Shown here in pieces: positions 15,295 to 25,203 of a DNA stretch of 64,000 nt. The notes under the pieces are model-generated. The model did no database searches and was not told the DNA's origin. It saw only the letters and a program-made list of their open reading frames with translations. The stretch covers positions 161,635 to 225,634 of the forward strand of contig JAFDYB010000034.1 of assembly GCA_018267655.1 (NCBI GenBank). The letters run 5' to 3'. Made by a program: the position numbers and the translations under genes. This DNA comes from Bacteroidota bacterium (GTDB lineage: Bacteria > Bacteroidota > Bacteroidia > B-17B0 > Aurantibacillaceae). Every line of letters starts with the position of its first letter. Position 1 is the first letter of the stretch.

Positions 15295-16953
15295 TTGAAA
15301 TATTTTTTAATTATACTTTTATTACCCATTGTTTTATTTTCACAAAAAACAAACCCAAATGGATATAATAAATTTTATTATTCAAATGGAACACTTAGTA
15401 GCGAAGGTTTAATGCGCGATGGTAAACCAGATGGTTATTGGAAAAATTATTATGAAAATGGTAATTTAAAAATACAAGGAAATCGTAAAAATTATTTATT
15501 AGATAGTGTTTGGAAATTTTATGATATAAAAGGCCATATACAAAAATCGGTTAATTATAATAATGGAAAAAAAAATGGATATACTTTAATTTACGATACT
15601 TCAGGAAAAATAATTACTTCAGAATTATTTAATAATGATGTATTAGAAGGATTAAAAAGAAACTTTTATACTTCAGGAAAAACAAAAAGTGTAATACCTT
15701 ATTATAAAGGAAAACAAGATGGTACGGCGTATGAATACGCAGAAGATTCAACAATTACAAGTATAATTACATATAAAGGAGGCATATTGCAAAGTTTTGA
15801 AAAAATAAATCAACGTGATAATCAAAATAAAAAACAAGGTATTTGGAAAGAATTTTATAACGATCAAACTGTAAAAAAAGAAATGAAATACAACGATGAC
15901 AGTTTAGATGGTTATGTTAAAGAATACGATATAAAAGGAAACCTATTATCAACAAAAAAATTTAATAATGGAAAACCAATATTAAACGCCCCAGAAATAG
16001 CTAATGTTGAAGTTTATAAAGAAGTTTATGATGACGGTACACTAAAGTACGAAGGAGTGTATTTAGATGGAGTAGCCATTGGAACTCATTTTAAATATAT
16101 TCAAAAAAAACAATGCGATAGTAGTGCTTTTTATTATGAAGATACAATAACACATATTGGTTATTATAAAAATAAATTAATTTGCCGTAATGTACCGGTG
16201 CCGGATAGTTGTATTGAATACTCAGACGGAACAATTACAGCAAAAGGCGCTGTTGATAGTGTTAGAAATAGAAAAGGTATTTGGATAGAATACCATGCAA
16301 CAGGCGAATTTAAAGGAAAAGGCATGTATAAAGATGGAAATAGAGTAGGGGACTGGGAATTTTTTTATGCCGATGGAAAATTAGAACAAAAAGGAAAATA
16401 CGATAAAAAAGGTCGTCCGCAAGGTATTTGGAAATGGTTTTATGAATCGGGGCAGTTGTGGAGACAAGAAAATTATATAAATGGAAAAAGAGATGGCGAA
16501 CTAACCGATTATAACGAAGAAGGAAAAATTATTTTACATGGCACTTTAGCCGATAATAAAAAAGAAGGATTTTGGAAATACGAAACCCCAGATTATATGG
16601 AACAAGGAAATTACATTGCAGACGAACCGGATAGCATGTGGGTAAGTTATTATATGCCTAAAAAAATTAAAAAATTTATGGGAAAATTTCAAAACGGTGA
16701 CCCAGTTGGCAAACACGCTTACTTTTATGAAACAGGTAAACCTATGGCTATTGGAAACTATGCAAGTGGAATGAAAGACGGCGATTGGACCTTTTTTGAT
16801 GAAGACGGCATTAATTACCTAACGATAACATATAAAAACGACATAGAAGTAAAGTGGCAAGGGCAATACATTAAACCCTCATACGAAGATGCATTACGCA
16901 CTTATAACATAAAACTCGACGAAAATAAAACCCAAACAATTCGAAAAAAATAA
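15295..16953 (+). CDS. MORN_2-repeat (YwqK-like) secreted protein
   Basis: 552 residues from a TTG start that begins directly with a signal peptide (MKYFLIILLLPIVLFSQ). About 18 copies of the MORN-like unit YxxGxLxxxGxxxxGKxDGxWxxY run through the protein, for example GKPDGYWKNYYENGNLKIQG and GRPQGIWKWFYESGQLW. Such repeats form elongated beta sheets. In databases these proteins are often labelled YwqK-type antitoxin, but no toxin is present and a structural surface role is as likely. The stop is one base from the ATG of the histidine kinase, so the two are probably translated together. Confidence 0.75.
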   Translation: MKYFLIILLLPIVLFSQKTNPNGYNKFYYSNGTLSSEGLMRDGKPDGYWKNYYENGNLKIQGNRKNYLLDSVWKFYDIKGHIQKSVNYNNGKKNGYTLIYDTSGKIITSELFNNDVLEGLKRNFYTSGKTKSVIPYYKGKQDGTAYEYAEDSTITSIITYKGGILQSFEKINQRDNQNKKQGIWKEFYNDQTVKKEMKYNDDSLDGYVKEYDIKGNLLSTKKFNNGKPILNAPEIANVEVYKEVYDDGTLKYEGVYLDGVAIGTHFKYIQKKQCDSSAFYYEDTITHIGYYKNKLICRNVPVPDSCIEYSDGTITAKGAVDSVRNRKGIWIEYHATGEFKGKGMYKDGNRVGDWEFFYADGKLEQKGKYDKKGRPQGIWKWFYESGQLWRQENYINGKRDGELTDYNEEGKIILHGTLADNKKEGFWKYETPDYMEQGNYIADEPDSMWVSYYMPKKIKKFMGKFQNGDPVGKHAYFYETGKPMAIGNYASGMKDGDWTFFDEDGINYLTITYKNDIEVKWQGQYIKPSYEDALRTYNIKLDENKTQTIRKK

Positions 16954-16954
16954 A

Positions 16955-19900
16955 ATGGAGTTTAATAATCAAATATTATTAAAATACGCAGAAAATCTTA
17001 AAAAATTACCTGTAGCCATAATTATTTTTGATGAAAAACAAATTCATTATTTTAATGATAAAGCAAAACATTTATTAAAATTAAATAAAAGTATAATAAC
17101 TAAAAAACAATCTATATATGATTTTCTTCACCCAAATATTAAACGACGCATAAAACAAAATAATAAAAAAATACTAGAAGGAAAAAATTTTAAACCCTCT
17201 GAAATAACAATAATAGACGCTAATAAAAAAGAAATTTTTATTGAATGTAGTACCAATGTTATTTATATAAAAGACGTTCCTTTTTTACAGTCTGCTTTTA
17301 CTGATATTACACTACAAAAACAAAGCACATACCAGCTTAATTCAGTTAAAAATATATTAGATAATATAAGTAGCAACTCAAACGAAGTAATTTTTGAAGT
17401 TTCTTTTACCCCATATATACATTTAAATTATATCAGTAAAAACGTAAAAAAAGTTTTGGGTTATACCCAACAGCAAATTTATAATAACAATACATTACTA
17501 AAAAAACATATAAGTAAAGAAGATTTTAATAAAATAAATTTAAATAAAAACGCATATTTAAAAGCCTTTAAAACAAATAAAAATATTGAATTAGAATATT
17601 ATTTTTTACACCCAAACGGAAAAAAACTATATGTAAAATCAACACGAGCGCCACTTTACAATAATCAAAATAATTTAACCGGCTATGTTGGAAAAATAAT
17701 TGATTATACAAAAGAAAAAGAAACCAAGAAATTACTAGAAGATTCAAAACAAAAATTTGATTTAATAACTAAATACGGTAATGATATTATTGCGTTTTAT
17801 ACCTATTTACCAACCGAAAAGTATTTGTACGTAAGCCCCAATATTAAAAAATTATTGGGCTACGAAGCCGATGAATTGCTAAACGACAATACATTTTTTA
17901 ATAAACGCGTAATAGATGATAGAAAGGGGTTTATTAATCTTGACAAAGATTTTAAAGAATATCAAAAAGAAAATAAAGATGTAAAATACCTTCATGTTTT
18001 TAAAACCAAAAAGAAAAACGGCGAAGATATTTGGATAGAAAATAATTTATCATCGGTATATGACAGCAATGGTAAGATTCAATTTTTTTTAAATCTATAC
18101 CGCGATGTAACATTTCAAAAAAATAAAGAAATTGAAATAGAAAATCACAATGCTAACCTGCAACATTTAATTGATTTATCACCATTAGCTTATTGCATTC
18201 ATCATAACGGTATTTGTGTTTATAGCAACCAAGCATTGCTTAGGTTATTAAAATTAAAATCCTTTAAGCAAATAAACGGTAAAGAAGTAATAAATTTCTT
18301 TCCAAAAAGACATAAAAACAAAGTCGAAAATCGAATTTTTGAAATTTATAGAGGCGAAAAATTAAACCAATCAAATAGATATATTTTAATTAGAAGCGAT
18401 AAACAGGAGGTTGAAGTAGAAATGTTTTCGTTTGTGCAAGAATTTGAAAACAGAACATGCATAGTATCTTTAATTCATAACATTACTGAATTACAAGAAA
18501 AAGACAGAGAACGAATTAAACTCGAACTATCACAACAACACAATAAAGAATTACAAAAAGAAATTAACGAAAAAGAAATTATTGCACAAAACTTAAAAGA
18601 AAAAACAACACACCTTTCTGCAATAATTGAAAATTCAAACTATGCTATTTGGACATTAAACACTAAACACGAACTAACATCGTTTAACCAACGCTTTTAT
18701 AATTTTATGTTATATAAATATAATTTTAAATGTCAGTTAGGTAAAAACATTGCGTTTGAAACTAAAAATAACGAAATTAAAAATTCGTACAATAAAATTT
18801 GGCAACCAAAATTTAAAGAAGTACTCCTTGGAAATAAAATTGAATTTGAATCGGAAGATATAAATCCATACACCAACGAAAAAATATACGCAAAAGTTTT
18901 TCTTTGCCCAATAATTGAACACGAAAGCGTAAAGCAAATATTGTGTATAGCAAGTGATATAAGCGCATCTAAAAAATATGAACAAGATCTTTTAAATCAA
19001 AAAGCAAAACTGATAGAAAGCTCGGCACAGTTAACATCAATATTCGAAAATTCAAACCATTTTATTTGGACTGTAAATAAAAAATTAGAGCTAACAGCAT
19101 TTAATCAAAATTATTTTCAATTTTTAAAACATTTTTTAAACATAGAAATTAAAGTAGGCGCTAATGTTTTTAACCTTATAAAAAGCGATAAATTAAAAGA
19201 ACAATATCAGTATCATTGGAGGTCAACGTATGAAGCTGCATTTAAAGGAAAAAAATTAGATTTTGAAAGCGAAATAATTGATATAAAAACACGCAAAAAA
19301 ATATTTTACCGTGTTTTTGTAAACCCCGTTTATAATAACAATCAGGTTACTCATGTTTCTTGTATTGTAAACGATATTACCGAAAATAAAAATTTTGAAA
19401 AAGAACTCATAAATCAAAAAGCAAAACTATCGGCAGTAATTGAAAGTGGCACACAGCTGGTATGGACAGTAAATAATCAATACGAGATAACATCATACAA
19501 TGAAAACTTTAGAAAAAATCTTTCTGAAGATTTGCGCATAAAATCAATGTCAAAAAACGCAACAATAAATGTACTTGACTTAAACAAAACAAAAAGCGAA
19601 GCCGAATTTTGGAATAAAAAATATCAAACAGTATTTAAAGGATTTAACGAATTTTTTATTTACAAAAGCATCGAAAACAATAGTGAGGTTTACCGTGAAG
19701 TTAATTTGCAATTAATAAAGTTAAGCAACAACCAACACGAAGTGTCTGCCATAGCTAATGATATAACGCAATTAATTAAAAACGAACAAAAACTTTCTAA
19801 CCAAGCAGCAAAATTAAATTCGATTTTTGATAACAGTAATCACTTTATATGGACTATAAATAAAGAAAATGTATTAACGGCCTTTAATAAAAATTATTTT

Positions 19901-20803
19901 AATTTAATTGACACTATTTATGATACAAAACCCTATGTTGGCTCAGAAGTTAGCAGAGGCATTTTATCTGAAAACCATAATTATAACCAAACCTTAGAGT
20001 ATAATTATAACAAAGCTTTTTCAGGAACTGCCGTTGATTTTGAGTTAGAGTTAAACGATAAACATAAAAACGTACTATATCTACACGTATTTTTAAATCC
20101 GGTAATTAAAGGTGATATTATAGAAGAAGTTAATGGTATTGCCCATGATATTACCGCTAAAAAAGAAGACCATTTTAAATTAGAACAATCTATAAAAGAA
20201 AAAGAAATACTGTTAAAAGAAATACACCATCGCGTAAAAAACAACATGCAGGTAATAAGCAGTATTTTAAATTTACAATCTTCGTATGTTGACGATCCGT
20301 ATGTTATTTCACTTTTAAAAGAAAGTCAAAACCGTATTAAAACAATGTCGTACATACACGAAAGTTTGTATCAGAATAAAACATTTACCTCGGTAAATTT
20401 TAGCGAATATTTAAACACACTAATTAACAATATTTTACGCTCTTATATAATTAATCAAGATAAAATAGAACTCGAATTAAATATCGAAAAAATAAATTTA
20501 AGCCTCGATAACTCAATACCAACCGGTTTAATTGTTAATGAGCTGGTTACAAATGCAATAAAGCATGCCTTTCCGGGCAATACCAAAGGAAAATTAATAA
20601 TTGGTTTGCAATCTAAAAATAATCGTGTAATTTTAAAAGTTAAAGATACAGGTATGGGATTTAACTCAAACATAAACTTTTATAACAGCCCCTCATTAGG
20701 CTTGCAACTAGTAAATACACTAGCCGACCAATTAGGCGCAAAAATAGAGTTTAACTCGAGCCCCACAGCCGGTACAGACATTGAAATAAATTTTAGTATG
20801 TAA
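16955..20803 (+). CDS. Multi-PAS sensor histidine kinase (HisKA_2 type)
   Basis: 1282 residues with no transmembrane helix, so probably cytosolic. About eight PAS domains lie in series (roughly 1-125, 130-258, 265-385, 395-515, 550-680, 690-810, 820-930, 940-1065). The last four share the pattern ENSNHFIWTVN...LTAFNxNYF and look like tandem duplications. The kinase core follows: EIHHRVKNNMQVISSILNLQ with phospho-acceptor H1092, typical of HisKA_2, then HATPase_c with NELVTNAIKHAF and a GMGFN glycine box. The LytTR regulator downstream (6 bp) is the evident partner. The PAS ligands are not identifiable by eye. Confidence 0.9.
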   Translation: MEFNNQILLKYAENLKKLPVAIIIFDEKQIHYFNDKAKHLLKLNKSIITKKQSIYDFLHPNIKRRIKQNNKKILEGKNFKPSEITIIDANKKEIFIECSTNVIYIKDVPFLQSAFTDITLQKQSTYQLNSVKNILDNISSNSNEVIFEVSFTPYIHLNYISKNVKKVLGYTQQQIYNNNTLLKKHISKEDFNKINLNKNAYLKAFKTNKNIELEYYFLHPNGKKLYVKSTRAPLYNNQNNLTGYVGKIIDYTKEKETKKLLEDSKQKFDLITKYGNDIIAFYTYLPTEKYLYVSPNIKKLLGYEADELLNDNTFFNKRVIDDRKGFINLDKDFKEYQKENKDVKYLHVFKTKKKNGEDIWIENNLSSVYDSNGKIQFFLNLYRDVTFQKNKEIEIENHNANLQHLIDLSPLAYCIHHNGICVYSNQALLRLLKLKSFKQINGKEVINFFPKRHKNKVENRIFEIYRGEKLNQSNRYILIRSDKQEVEVEMFSFVQEFENRTCIVSLIHNITELQEKDRERIKLELSQQHNKELQKEINEKEIIAQNLKEKTTHLSAIIENSNYAIWTLNTKHELTSFNQRFYNFMLYKYNFKCQLGKNIAFETKNNEIKNSYNKIWQPKFKEVLLGNKIEFESEDINPYTNEKIYAKVFLCPIIEHESVKQILCIASDISASKKYEQDLLNQKAKLIESSAQLTSIFENSNHFIWTVNKKLELTAFNQNYFQFLKHFLNIEIKVGANVFNLIKSDKLKEQYQYHWRSTYEAAFKGKKLDFESEIIDIKTRKKIFYRVFVNPVYNNNQVTHVSCIVNDITENKNFEKELINQKAKLSAVIESGTQLVWTVNNQYEITSYNENFRKNLSEDLRIKSMSKNATINVLDLNKTKSEAEFWNKKYQTVFKGFNEFFIYKSIENNSEVYREVNLQLIKLSNNQHEVSAIANDITQLIKNEQKLSNQAAKLNSIFDNSNHFIWTINKENVLTAFNKNYFNLIDTIYDTKPYVGSEVSRGILSENHNYNQTLEYNYNKAFSGTAVDFELELNDKHKNVLYLHVFLNPVIKGDIIEEVNGIAHDITAKKEDHFKLEQSIKEKEILLKEIHHRVKNNMQVISSILNLQSSYVDDPYVISLLKESQNRIKTMSYIHESLYQNKTFTSVNFSEYLNTLINNILRSYIINQDKIELELNIEKINLSLDNSIPTGLIVNELVTNAIKHAFPGNTKGKLIIGLQSKNNRVILKVKDTGMGFNSNINFYNSPSLGLQLVNTLADQLGAKIEFNSSPTAGTDIEINFSM

Positions 20804-20809
20804 TTTAAA

Positions 20810-21568
20810 ATGGAAAAATTAAATATTTTTATAGTAGAAGACGAAAGCATTGTAGCAAAAGACATTCAAAACAGTTTAATTAAATTAGGATATAGTGTTA
20901 TAGGAATTTCAAACAACGGAAAAGACGCTATTGAAAAAATAACAGAACTACAACCCGATTTAGTGCTGATGGATATTATGATTAAAGGCGATTTAAACGG
21001 CATTGATGTAACCGAAAAAATTAAAGAAACACATAATATACCTGTAATATACTTAACTGCCTATGCCGACGAAAGCACCCTGTCAAAAGCAAAAATTACC
21101 GAACCTTATGGTTATATTTTAAAACCCTTTAAGGAAATAGATCTTCATTCAACTATTGAAATGGCTTATTACAAATATAAAAAAGATTCCCAATTACAAA
21201 AAGAGCGTGATTTTTTATACTCCCTGGTTGAAAATAAAGATGAAACAACAAAAGACATTTTATTTGTTAAAGCAAACAGTCGCTTAGTAAAAGTATTATT
21301 AAAAGATATTTATTTTGTAGAAGCGTTAAAAGATTACGTAATAATAAACACACAATATGCGCGCTACACAGTACACAGCACCATGAAGGAAATAGAAAAA
21401 AAACTTGGCAACGCTGATTTTTCTCGCATACACCGATCTTTTATTGTACGCTTAGATAAAATAGGAAGCATTGATTCTCAAAATGTGATACTTGAAAACG
21501 ATAAAAAAACAATTCCTATTGGAGGTTCGTATCGCGATGAGTTATTACTAAAATTAAATTTACTTTAA
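20810..21568 (+). CDS. LytTR-family response regulator
   Basis: 252 residues. The receiver domain (1-120) has the acidic pair E10/D11, phospho-acceptor D55 in LVLMDIMI, the switch Thr in VIYLTAYAD and Lys in ILKPF. The C-terminal LytTR DNA-binding domain (about 150-250) includes ILFVKANSRLVKVLLKDIYFVEALKDYV and the FSRIHRSFIV segment. It should bind DNA when phosphorylated by the kinase encoded 6 bp upstream. Its targets are unknown. The next gene begins 6 bp after its stop. Confidence 0.92.
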   Translation: MEKLNIFIVEDESIVAKDIQNSLIKLGYSVIGISNNGKDAIEKITELQPDLVLMDIMIKGDLNGIDVTEKIKETHNIPVIYLTAYADESTLSKAKITEPYGYILKPFKEIDLHSTIEMAYYKYKKDSQLQKERDFLYSLVENKDETTKDILFVKANSRLVKVLLKDIYFVEALKDYVIINTQYARYTVHSTMKEIEKKLGNADFSRIHRSFIVRLDKIGSIDSQNVILENDKKTIPIGGSYRDELLLKLNLL

Positions 21569-21574
21569 TTCTTA

Positions 21575-22174
21575 ATGCCAAATATTTTTGAATTTAACGG
21601 CTATAAACCCGTTATACATAAAACAGCATTTATTCACCCAAACGCAACAATAACAGGTAATGTTATTATTGGTAAAGATGTGTATATAGGCCCAGGAGCC
21701 GCAATTAGAGGCGATTGGGGGCAAATAATTATTGAAGATGGCTGTAATGTGCAAGAAAACTGCACAATACACATGTTTCCAGGAACTACCGTATTATTAA
21801 AACAAGCTGCGCATGTTGGACATGGTGCAATTATACACGGTGCAACTTTAGGAAAAAATTGCCTAATAGGCATGAATAGTGTAATAATGGACGATGTAAT
21901 AATTGGCGACGAATGTATAGTGGGGGCGCTAAGTTTTATACCCGCACAAAGCCTCTTTGAAAATCGAAAAGTTATTGTTGGTAATCCCGCAAAAGTAGTT
22001 AAAGACGTTAGTAATGAGATGATTGAATGGAAAACGCAGGGCACTAAATTATACCAACAATTACCGGCCGAGTGTTATAAAAGTTTAAAGCCCTGCGAAC
22101 CATTAAGGCGAGTTCCTGCTTATACTCCTACACAACAAAACGAGTATAAAATCTGGAAAAAAACTAAATCCTAG
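21575..22174 (+). CDS. Gamma carbonic anhydrase-like protein (PaaY family)
   Basis: 199 residues of left-handed beta-helix with hexapeptide repeats (NATITGNVIIGKDVYIGPGAAIRGD). The three zinc-ligand histidines of gamma carbonic anhydrases are in place: one in CTIHMFPG and two in HVGHGAIIHG. The C-terminal extension after IVGNPAKVVKDVS, with a helical tail (EWKTQGTKLYQQL), matches the PaaY branch. That branch includes thioesterases and carbonic anhydrases, so the reaction is not certain. It is the last gene of the forward run begun by nadA. Confidence 0.85.
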   Translation: MPNIFEFNGYKPVIHKTAFIHPNATITGNVIIGKDVYIGPGAAIRGDWGQIIIEDGCNVQENCTIHMFPGTTVLLKQAAHVGHGAIIHGATLGKNCLIGMNSVIMDDVIIGDECIVGALSFIPAQSLFENRKVIVGNPAKVVKDVSNEMIEWKTQGTKLYQQLPAECYKSLKPCEPLRRVPAYTPTQQNEYKIWKKTKS

Positions 22175-22203
22175 AAAATAAATAACGCCAAGCGTAAAAG
22201 CCT

Positions 22204-23049
22204 CTAATTTTTAAACATTCTTAAAAAATCGGCAAGTCGTTCTTTTAATTCTGTACGTGGTATAATTTTATCTAAAAAACCATGCTCTAATACAAATTCA
22301 GCCGTTTGAAAGCCTTTTGGTAAGTCTTTGCCAATTGTTTCTTTTACTACACGTGGTCCGGCAAAGCCAATTAAGCTGCCCGGTTCGGCAATATTTAAAT
22401 CTCCTAGCATGGCGTAACTTGCTGTAACACCACCGGTAGTTGGGTCGGTTAACAAACTTATATAAGGTAATTTTGCTTGACCGAGTTGCGAAAGCTTTGC
22501 TGATGTTTTTGCCATTTGCATCAAACTATAAGCCGCTTCCATCATACGAGCGCCGCCACTTTTACTAATAATTAATAAAGGCGCTTTTACTTTTATACAA
22601 AAATCAATTGATTTAGCTATTTTTTCTCCCACAACACTACCCATACTTCCGCCAATAAAACTAAAATCCATGCAACATATTACCAAATCGTTTCCGTTTA
22701 CTTTACCATAAGCACTTCTTAAAGCGTCTTTTAAGCCCGTCTTTTTTATACTATCTTCTAATCTGTCAGTGTATTTTTTAGTATCGCTAAAATCAAGCGG
22801 GTCGCCGCTTACTAGGTTTTCATATAATTCAGTAAATGAATTGTCGTCAAAAATGACTTCAAAATATTCTTTACTTCCTATGCGCTCATGATTGCCACAT
22901 TCTAAACAAACATATTTGTTTGCAGAATGGTCGCTTGATGTGTGTATTTTTTTACAAGAAGAACATTTATGCCACAAGCCTTCCGGAGTTTCTTTTTTTT
23001 CTTTGGTAGAAGTTGTAATTCCCTCTTTTAATCGTTTAAACCATCCCAT
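22204..23049 (-). CDS. accD: Acetyl-CoA carboxylase carboxyltransferase subunit beta
   Basis: AccD with AccA transfers the carboxyl group from biotin to acetyl-CoA to make malonyl-CoA for fatty acid synthesis. 281 residues. The N-terminal zinc ribbon has C29, C32, C48 and C51, followed by the crotonase-fold carboxyltransferase domain ([51 protein letters not shown]). Length and order are normal. It follows the aldolase gene by 57 bp on the same strand. Confidence 0.96.
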   Translation of the reverse strand: MGWFKRLKEGITTSTKEKKETPEGLWHKCSSCKKIHTSSDHSANKYVCLECGNHERIGSKEYFEVIFDDNSFTELYENLVSGDPLDFSDTKKYTDRLEDSIKKTGLKDALRSAYGKVNGNDLVICCMDFSFIGGSMGSVVGEKIAKSIDFCIKVKAPLLIISKSGGARMMEAAYSLMQMAKTSAKLSQLGQAKLPYISLLTDPTTGGVTASYAMLGDLNIAEPGSLIGFAGPRVVKETIGKDLPKGFQTAEFVLEHGFLDKIIPRTELKERLADFLRMFKN

Positions 23050-23106
23050 CTTTTTAAATTACTTTAGTTAAATAAATTTTATTTTTAAAGTAGCACTACC
23101 TTTGTA

Positions 23107-24162
23107 TTAAGCTATAGTAACTGTTTTATCAAGATAAACATCTTGAATAGTGTTGAGCAATGAAACCCCTTCGTTAAAAGGCTTTTGAAAGGCTTTGCGC
23201 CCGCTTATTAAACCTTGTCCTCCTGCGCGTTTATTAATAATAGCGGTTGTAACTGCTTCTGCTAAATCGCTTGCACCTTTGCTTTCGCCGCCGCTGTTTA
23301 TTAAGCCCATACGACCCATATAGCAGTTTGCTACTTGGTATCTACATAAATCAATTGGGTGATCTGTAGTTAGTTCCGAATAAACTTTTGGATGAGTTTT
23401 ACCGTAATTCAAGGCTAAGTAACCACCATTTTTATCAGATAATTTTTGCTTAATAATATCGGCTTGTATAGTTACACCCAAATGATTGGCTTGGCTCGAT
23501 AAGTCAGCTGCTGTATGGTAGTCAACGCCATCTTTTTTAAAGGCATTATTGCGTGTATAACACCAAAGTATAGTTGCCATACCTAGCTCATGTGCTTGTT
23601 CAAAAGCTTTAGCTACTTCTACTATTTGGCGGCCGCTTTCGGGTGAACCAAAGTAAATAGTTGCGCCAACAGCAGCAGCGCCCATATTCCAAGCATCTTT
23701 AATTGTTCCAAAAAGTATTTGATCAAATTTATTTGGATACGAAAGAAACTCATTATGATTAATTTTTACTATAAATGGGATTTTATGTGCGTATTTTCGA
23801 GCCACAGATCCTAATACACCATAGGTAGATGCTACAGCATTGCAACCACCTTCAATGGCTAATTTTACAATATTTTCGCTGTCAAAAAATAGTGGGTTAG
23901 GGGCAAAACTTGCACCTGCACTATGTTCAATTCCCTGGTCAACAGGCAAAATACTCATGTAACCCGTGTTTGCCAAACGCCCCGTATTATATAATTGTTG
24001 TAAACTGCGTAATACTTGAGGGTTTCGATTGCTTTGCTGAAAAATTCGATCCACAAAATCGTTTCCGGGTAAGTGAATGTTGTTTTTCGAAATGGTTTTA
24101 CATTGATGATTAAGGTAATACTCTACCTTATCGCCTAACAGTTGATTATAGTTAACTGACAT
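23107..24162 (-). CDS. fbaB: Class I fructose-bisphosphate aldolase (FbaB/DhnA type)
   Basis: 351 residues of the DhnA-type class I aldolase family, which cleaves fructose-1,6-bisphosphate in glycolysis through a Schiff-base lysine. Recognisable segments are [16 protein letters not shown] near residue 77, [12 protein letters not shown], the [13 protein letters not shown] strand and [15 protein letters not shown] near the phosphate-binding end. The length is normal. It is separated from the SiaC-like gene upstream by a strong terminator, so it has its own promoter. Confidence 0.9.
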   Translation of the reverse strand: MSVNYNQLLGDKVEYYLNHQCKTISKNNIHLPGNDFVDRIFQQSNRNPQVLRSLQQLYNTGRLANTGYMSILPVDQGIEHSAGASFAPNPLFFDSENIVKLAIEGGCNAVASTYGVLGSVARKYAHKIPFIVKINHNEFLSYPNKFDQILFGTIKDAWNMGAAAVGATIYFGSPESGRQIVEVAKAFEQAHELGMATILWCYTRNNAFKKDGVDYHTAADLSSQANHLGVTIQADIIKQKLSDKNGGYLALNYGKTHPKVYSELTTDHPIDLCRYQVANCYMGRMGLINSGGESKGASDLAEAVTTAIINKRAGGQGLISGRKAFQKPFNEGVSLLNTIQDVYLDKTVTIA

Positions 24163-24190
24163 TTTTAAAAATTAAGGGTATAAATATAAT

Positions 24191-24213
24191 AAAAAACCCC
24201 CGATTTTCGGGGG
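24191..24213 (-). terminator. Rho-independent terminator after the SiaC-like gene
   Basis: CCCCCGA and TCGGGGG (24197-24203 and 24207-24213) form a short-loop, GC-rich stem in an AT-rich context. Read on the minus strand it is followed by a T run (24196-24191). It closes the SiaB/SiaC transcript before the aldolase gene. Confidence 0.85.
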
Positions 24214-24234
24214 GTATATTCCTAAAAGATTTAG

Positions 24235-24615
24235 TTATTCGTTTACCATTACCATTTTAAATGGCACGCTAATTATGGCTTGATAATCTTCGCCCGCTTC
24301 TAACATATCTTCATCATCTTCCTCGTAGTGCCAGTTAATTGTAACCGCACTTCCGCCTTTATGAATACTTTCTAATTTTTTAAAAATATCTAAAATACAT
24401 TTTGATGATGATGTATTAAAATATTCTAATTGCATATTAACTGTTGTGTTGCCTTTTGTTCCTGAAGAATATTTTTCAAGCGCTTCAATTAACGGTTTGT
24501 AAAATTCAATAGAGTTTTCAGGAATTGACCTGCCTTTAATTTCTAAAACGCCTGAGCCTAAGTCAAAGCTAATGCTTGGTGTTTTTGGTGTGCCGTCTAT
24601 TGCGTATTTATTCAT
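24235..24615 (-). CDS. SiaC-like regulatory phosphoprotein (DUF1987)
   Basis: 126 residues matching SiaC/DUF1987. It begins GTPKTPSISFDLGSGVLEIKGRSIPENS, and the loop YFNTSSSK places a threonine at residue 68. This is the position of the phospho-acceptor Thr68 in Pseudomonas SiaC. In that system SiaB phosphorylates SiaC, the SiaA phosphatase removes the phosphate, and unphosphorylated SiaC activates the diguanylate cyclase SiaD. Here the kinase-like gene is 5 bp upstream and a SpoIIE phosphatase is in the same cluster, but no SiaD is present. The downstream partner is therefore unknown. Confidence 0.88.
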   Translation of the reverse strand: MNKYAIDGTPKTPSISFDLGSGVLEIKGRSIPENSIEFYKPLIEALEKYSSGTKGNTTVNMQLEYFNTSSSKCILDIFKKLESIHKGGSAVTINWHYEEDDEDMLEAGEDYQAIISVPFKMVMVNE

Positions 24616-24620
24616 ATTTT

Positions 24621-25172
24621 TTAGTTGTTAGGTGTAATTTTAATATTTAGTGTAAAGAAAGAAATTTTATTATCAATTTCCAAAAAATTATATTCTAATT
24701 TTTCTCCGGTTTTTCTGGCAATGTCAATAACGCCTAATCCACCACCGCCTTTTAATGACATTTCGCCATTGTTTAGTACTTTTTTGTAGTATTCTTTTAA
24801 TTCTTCTTTTGTTAATGCGTTTACTTCGTCAAGCCTAGCCTTTAATCCCGAAATATTTTCGTTAAGAATATAGTTACCTGTATAAATACTGTAAGCGCCC
24901 AAGGTTCTGCTAATCATAAAAATGGCAGAGCGGGTTTTATCGTCTTCCGATTCTCCGCTTGCATCATCTAGGTGATGGTAAAGATTTTGCAAACATTCTA
25001 CTAAAACATTATAAACCTTCTTTTTTGTTTTAGGCACTTCTTGAAGGTTATCCATCTTGTTTTCCATTATTTGAAGAATGGAGGTAAGCAAGTCGGAGGT
25101 TATTTCTCCTTTAAAAGAAAGCAGAATGTTATTCCGCTCCACTTTATCATAGATATCGAAAACATCTACCAT
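24621..25172 (-). CDS. SiaB-like protein kinase (DUF6272)
   Basis: 183 residues with a GHKL/anti-sigma-factor-like ATPase pattern: an N-box-like helix KVYNVLVECLQNLYHH (about 54-69) and a glycine-rich GGGGLGVIDIAR (about 142-153). This matches SiaB, which phosphorylates SiaC and may also act as its phosphatase under some conditions. It is 5 bp from the SiaC-like gene and 31 bp from the lipoprotein gene upstream. The cluster order is phosphatase, lipoprotein, kinase, phosphoprotein. Confidence 0.85.
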   Translation of the reverse strand: MVDVFDIYDKVERNNILLSFKGEITSDLLTSILQIMENKMDNLQEVPKTKKKVYNVLVECLQNLYHHLDDASGESEDDKTRSAIFMISRTLGAYSIYTGNYILNENISGLKARLDEVNALTKEELKEYYKKVLNNGEMSLKGGGGLGVIDIARKTGEKLEYNFLEIDNKISFFTLNIKITPNN

Positions 25173-25203
25173 CGAAGAGTTTGTTATGGCTTTATTATTC
25201 AGT

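Noticed and set aside
15295..16953. Reading the MORN-repeat protein as a YwqK antitoxin with a toxin partner
   Set aside because: No toxin gene is adjacent; the neighbours are nadA and a histidine kinase, and the protein has an export signal.
21634..22044. 136-codon reverse frame opposite the gamma carbonic anhydrase gene
   Set aside because: Lies wholly within a well-supported gene; its protein has no recognisable pattern and mirrors the codon bias of the real strand.
23097..23104. TACCTTTG on the plus strand as a promoter
   Set aside because: It would fire into the antisense of the aldolase gene; no plus-strand gene follows and no -33 TTG is at the right distance.
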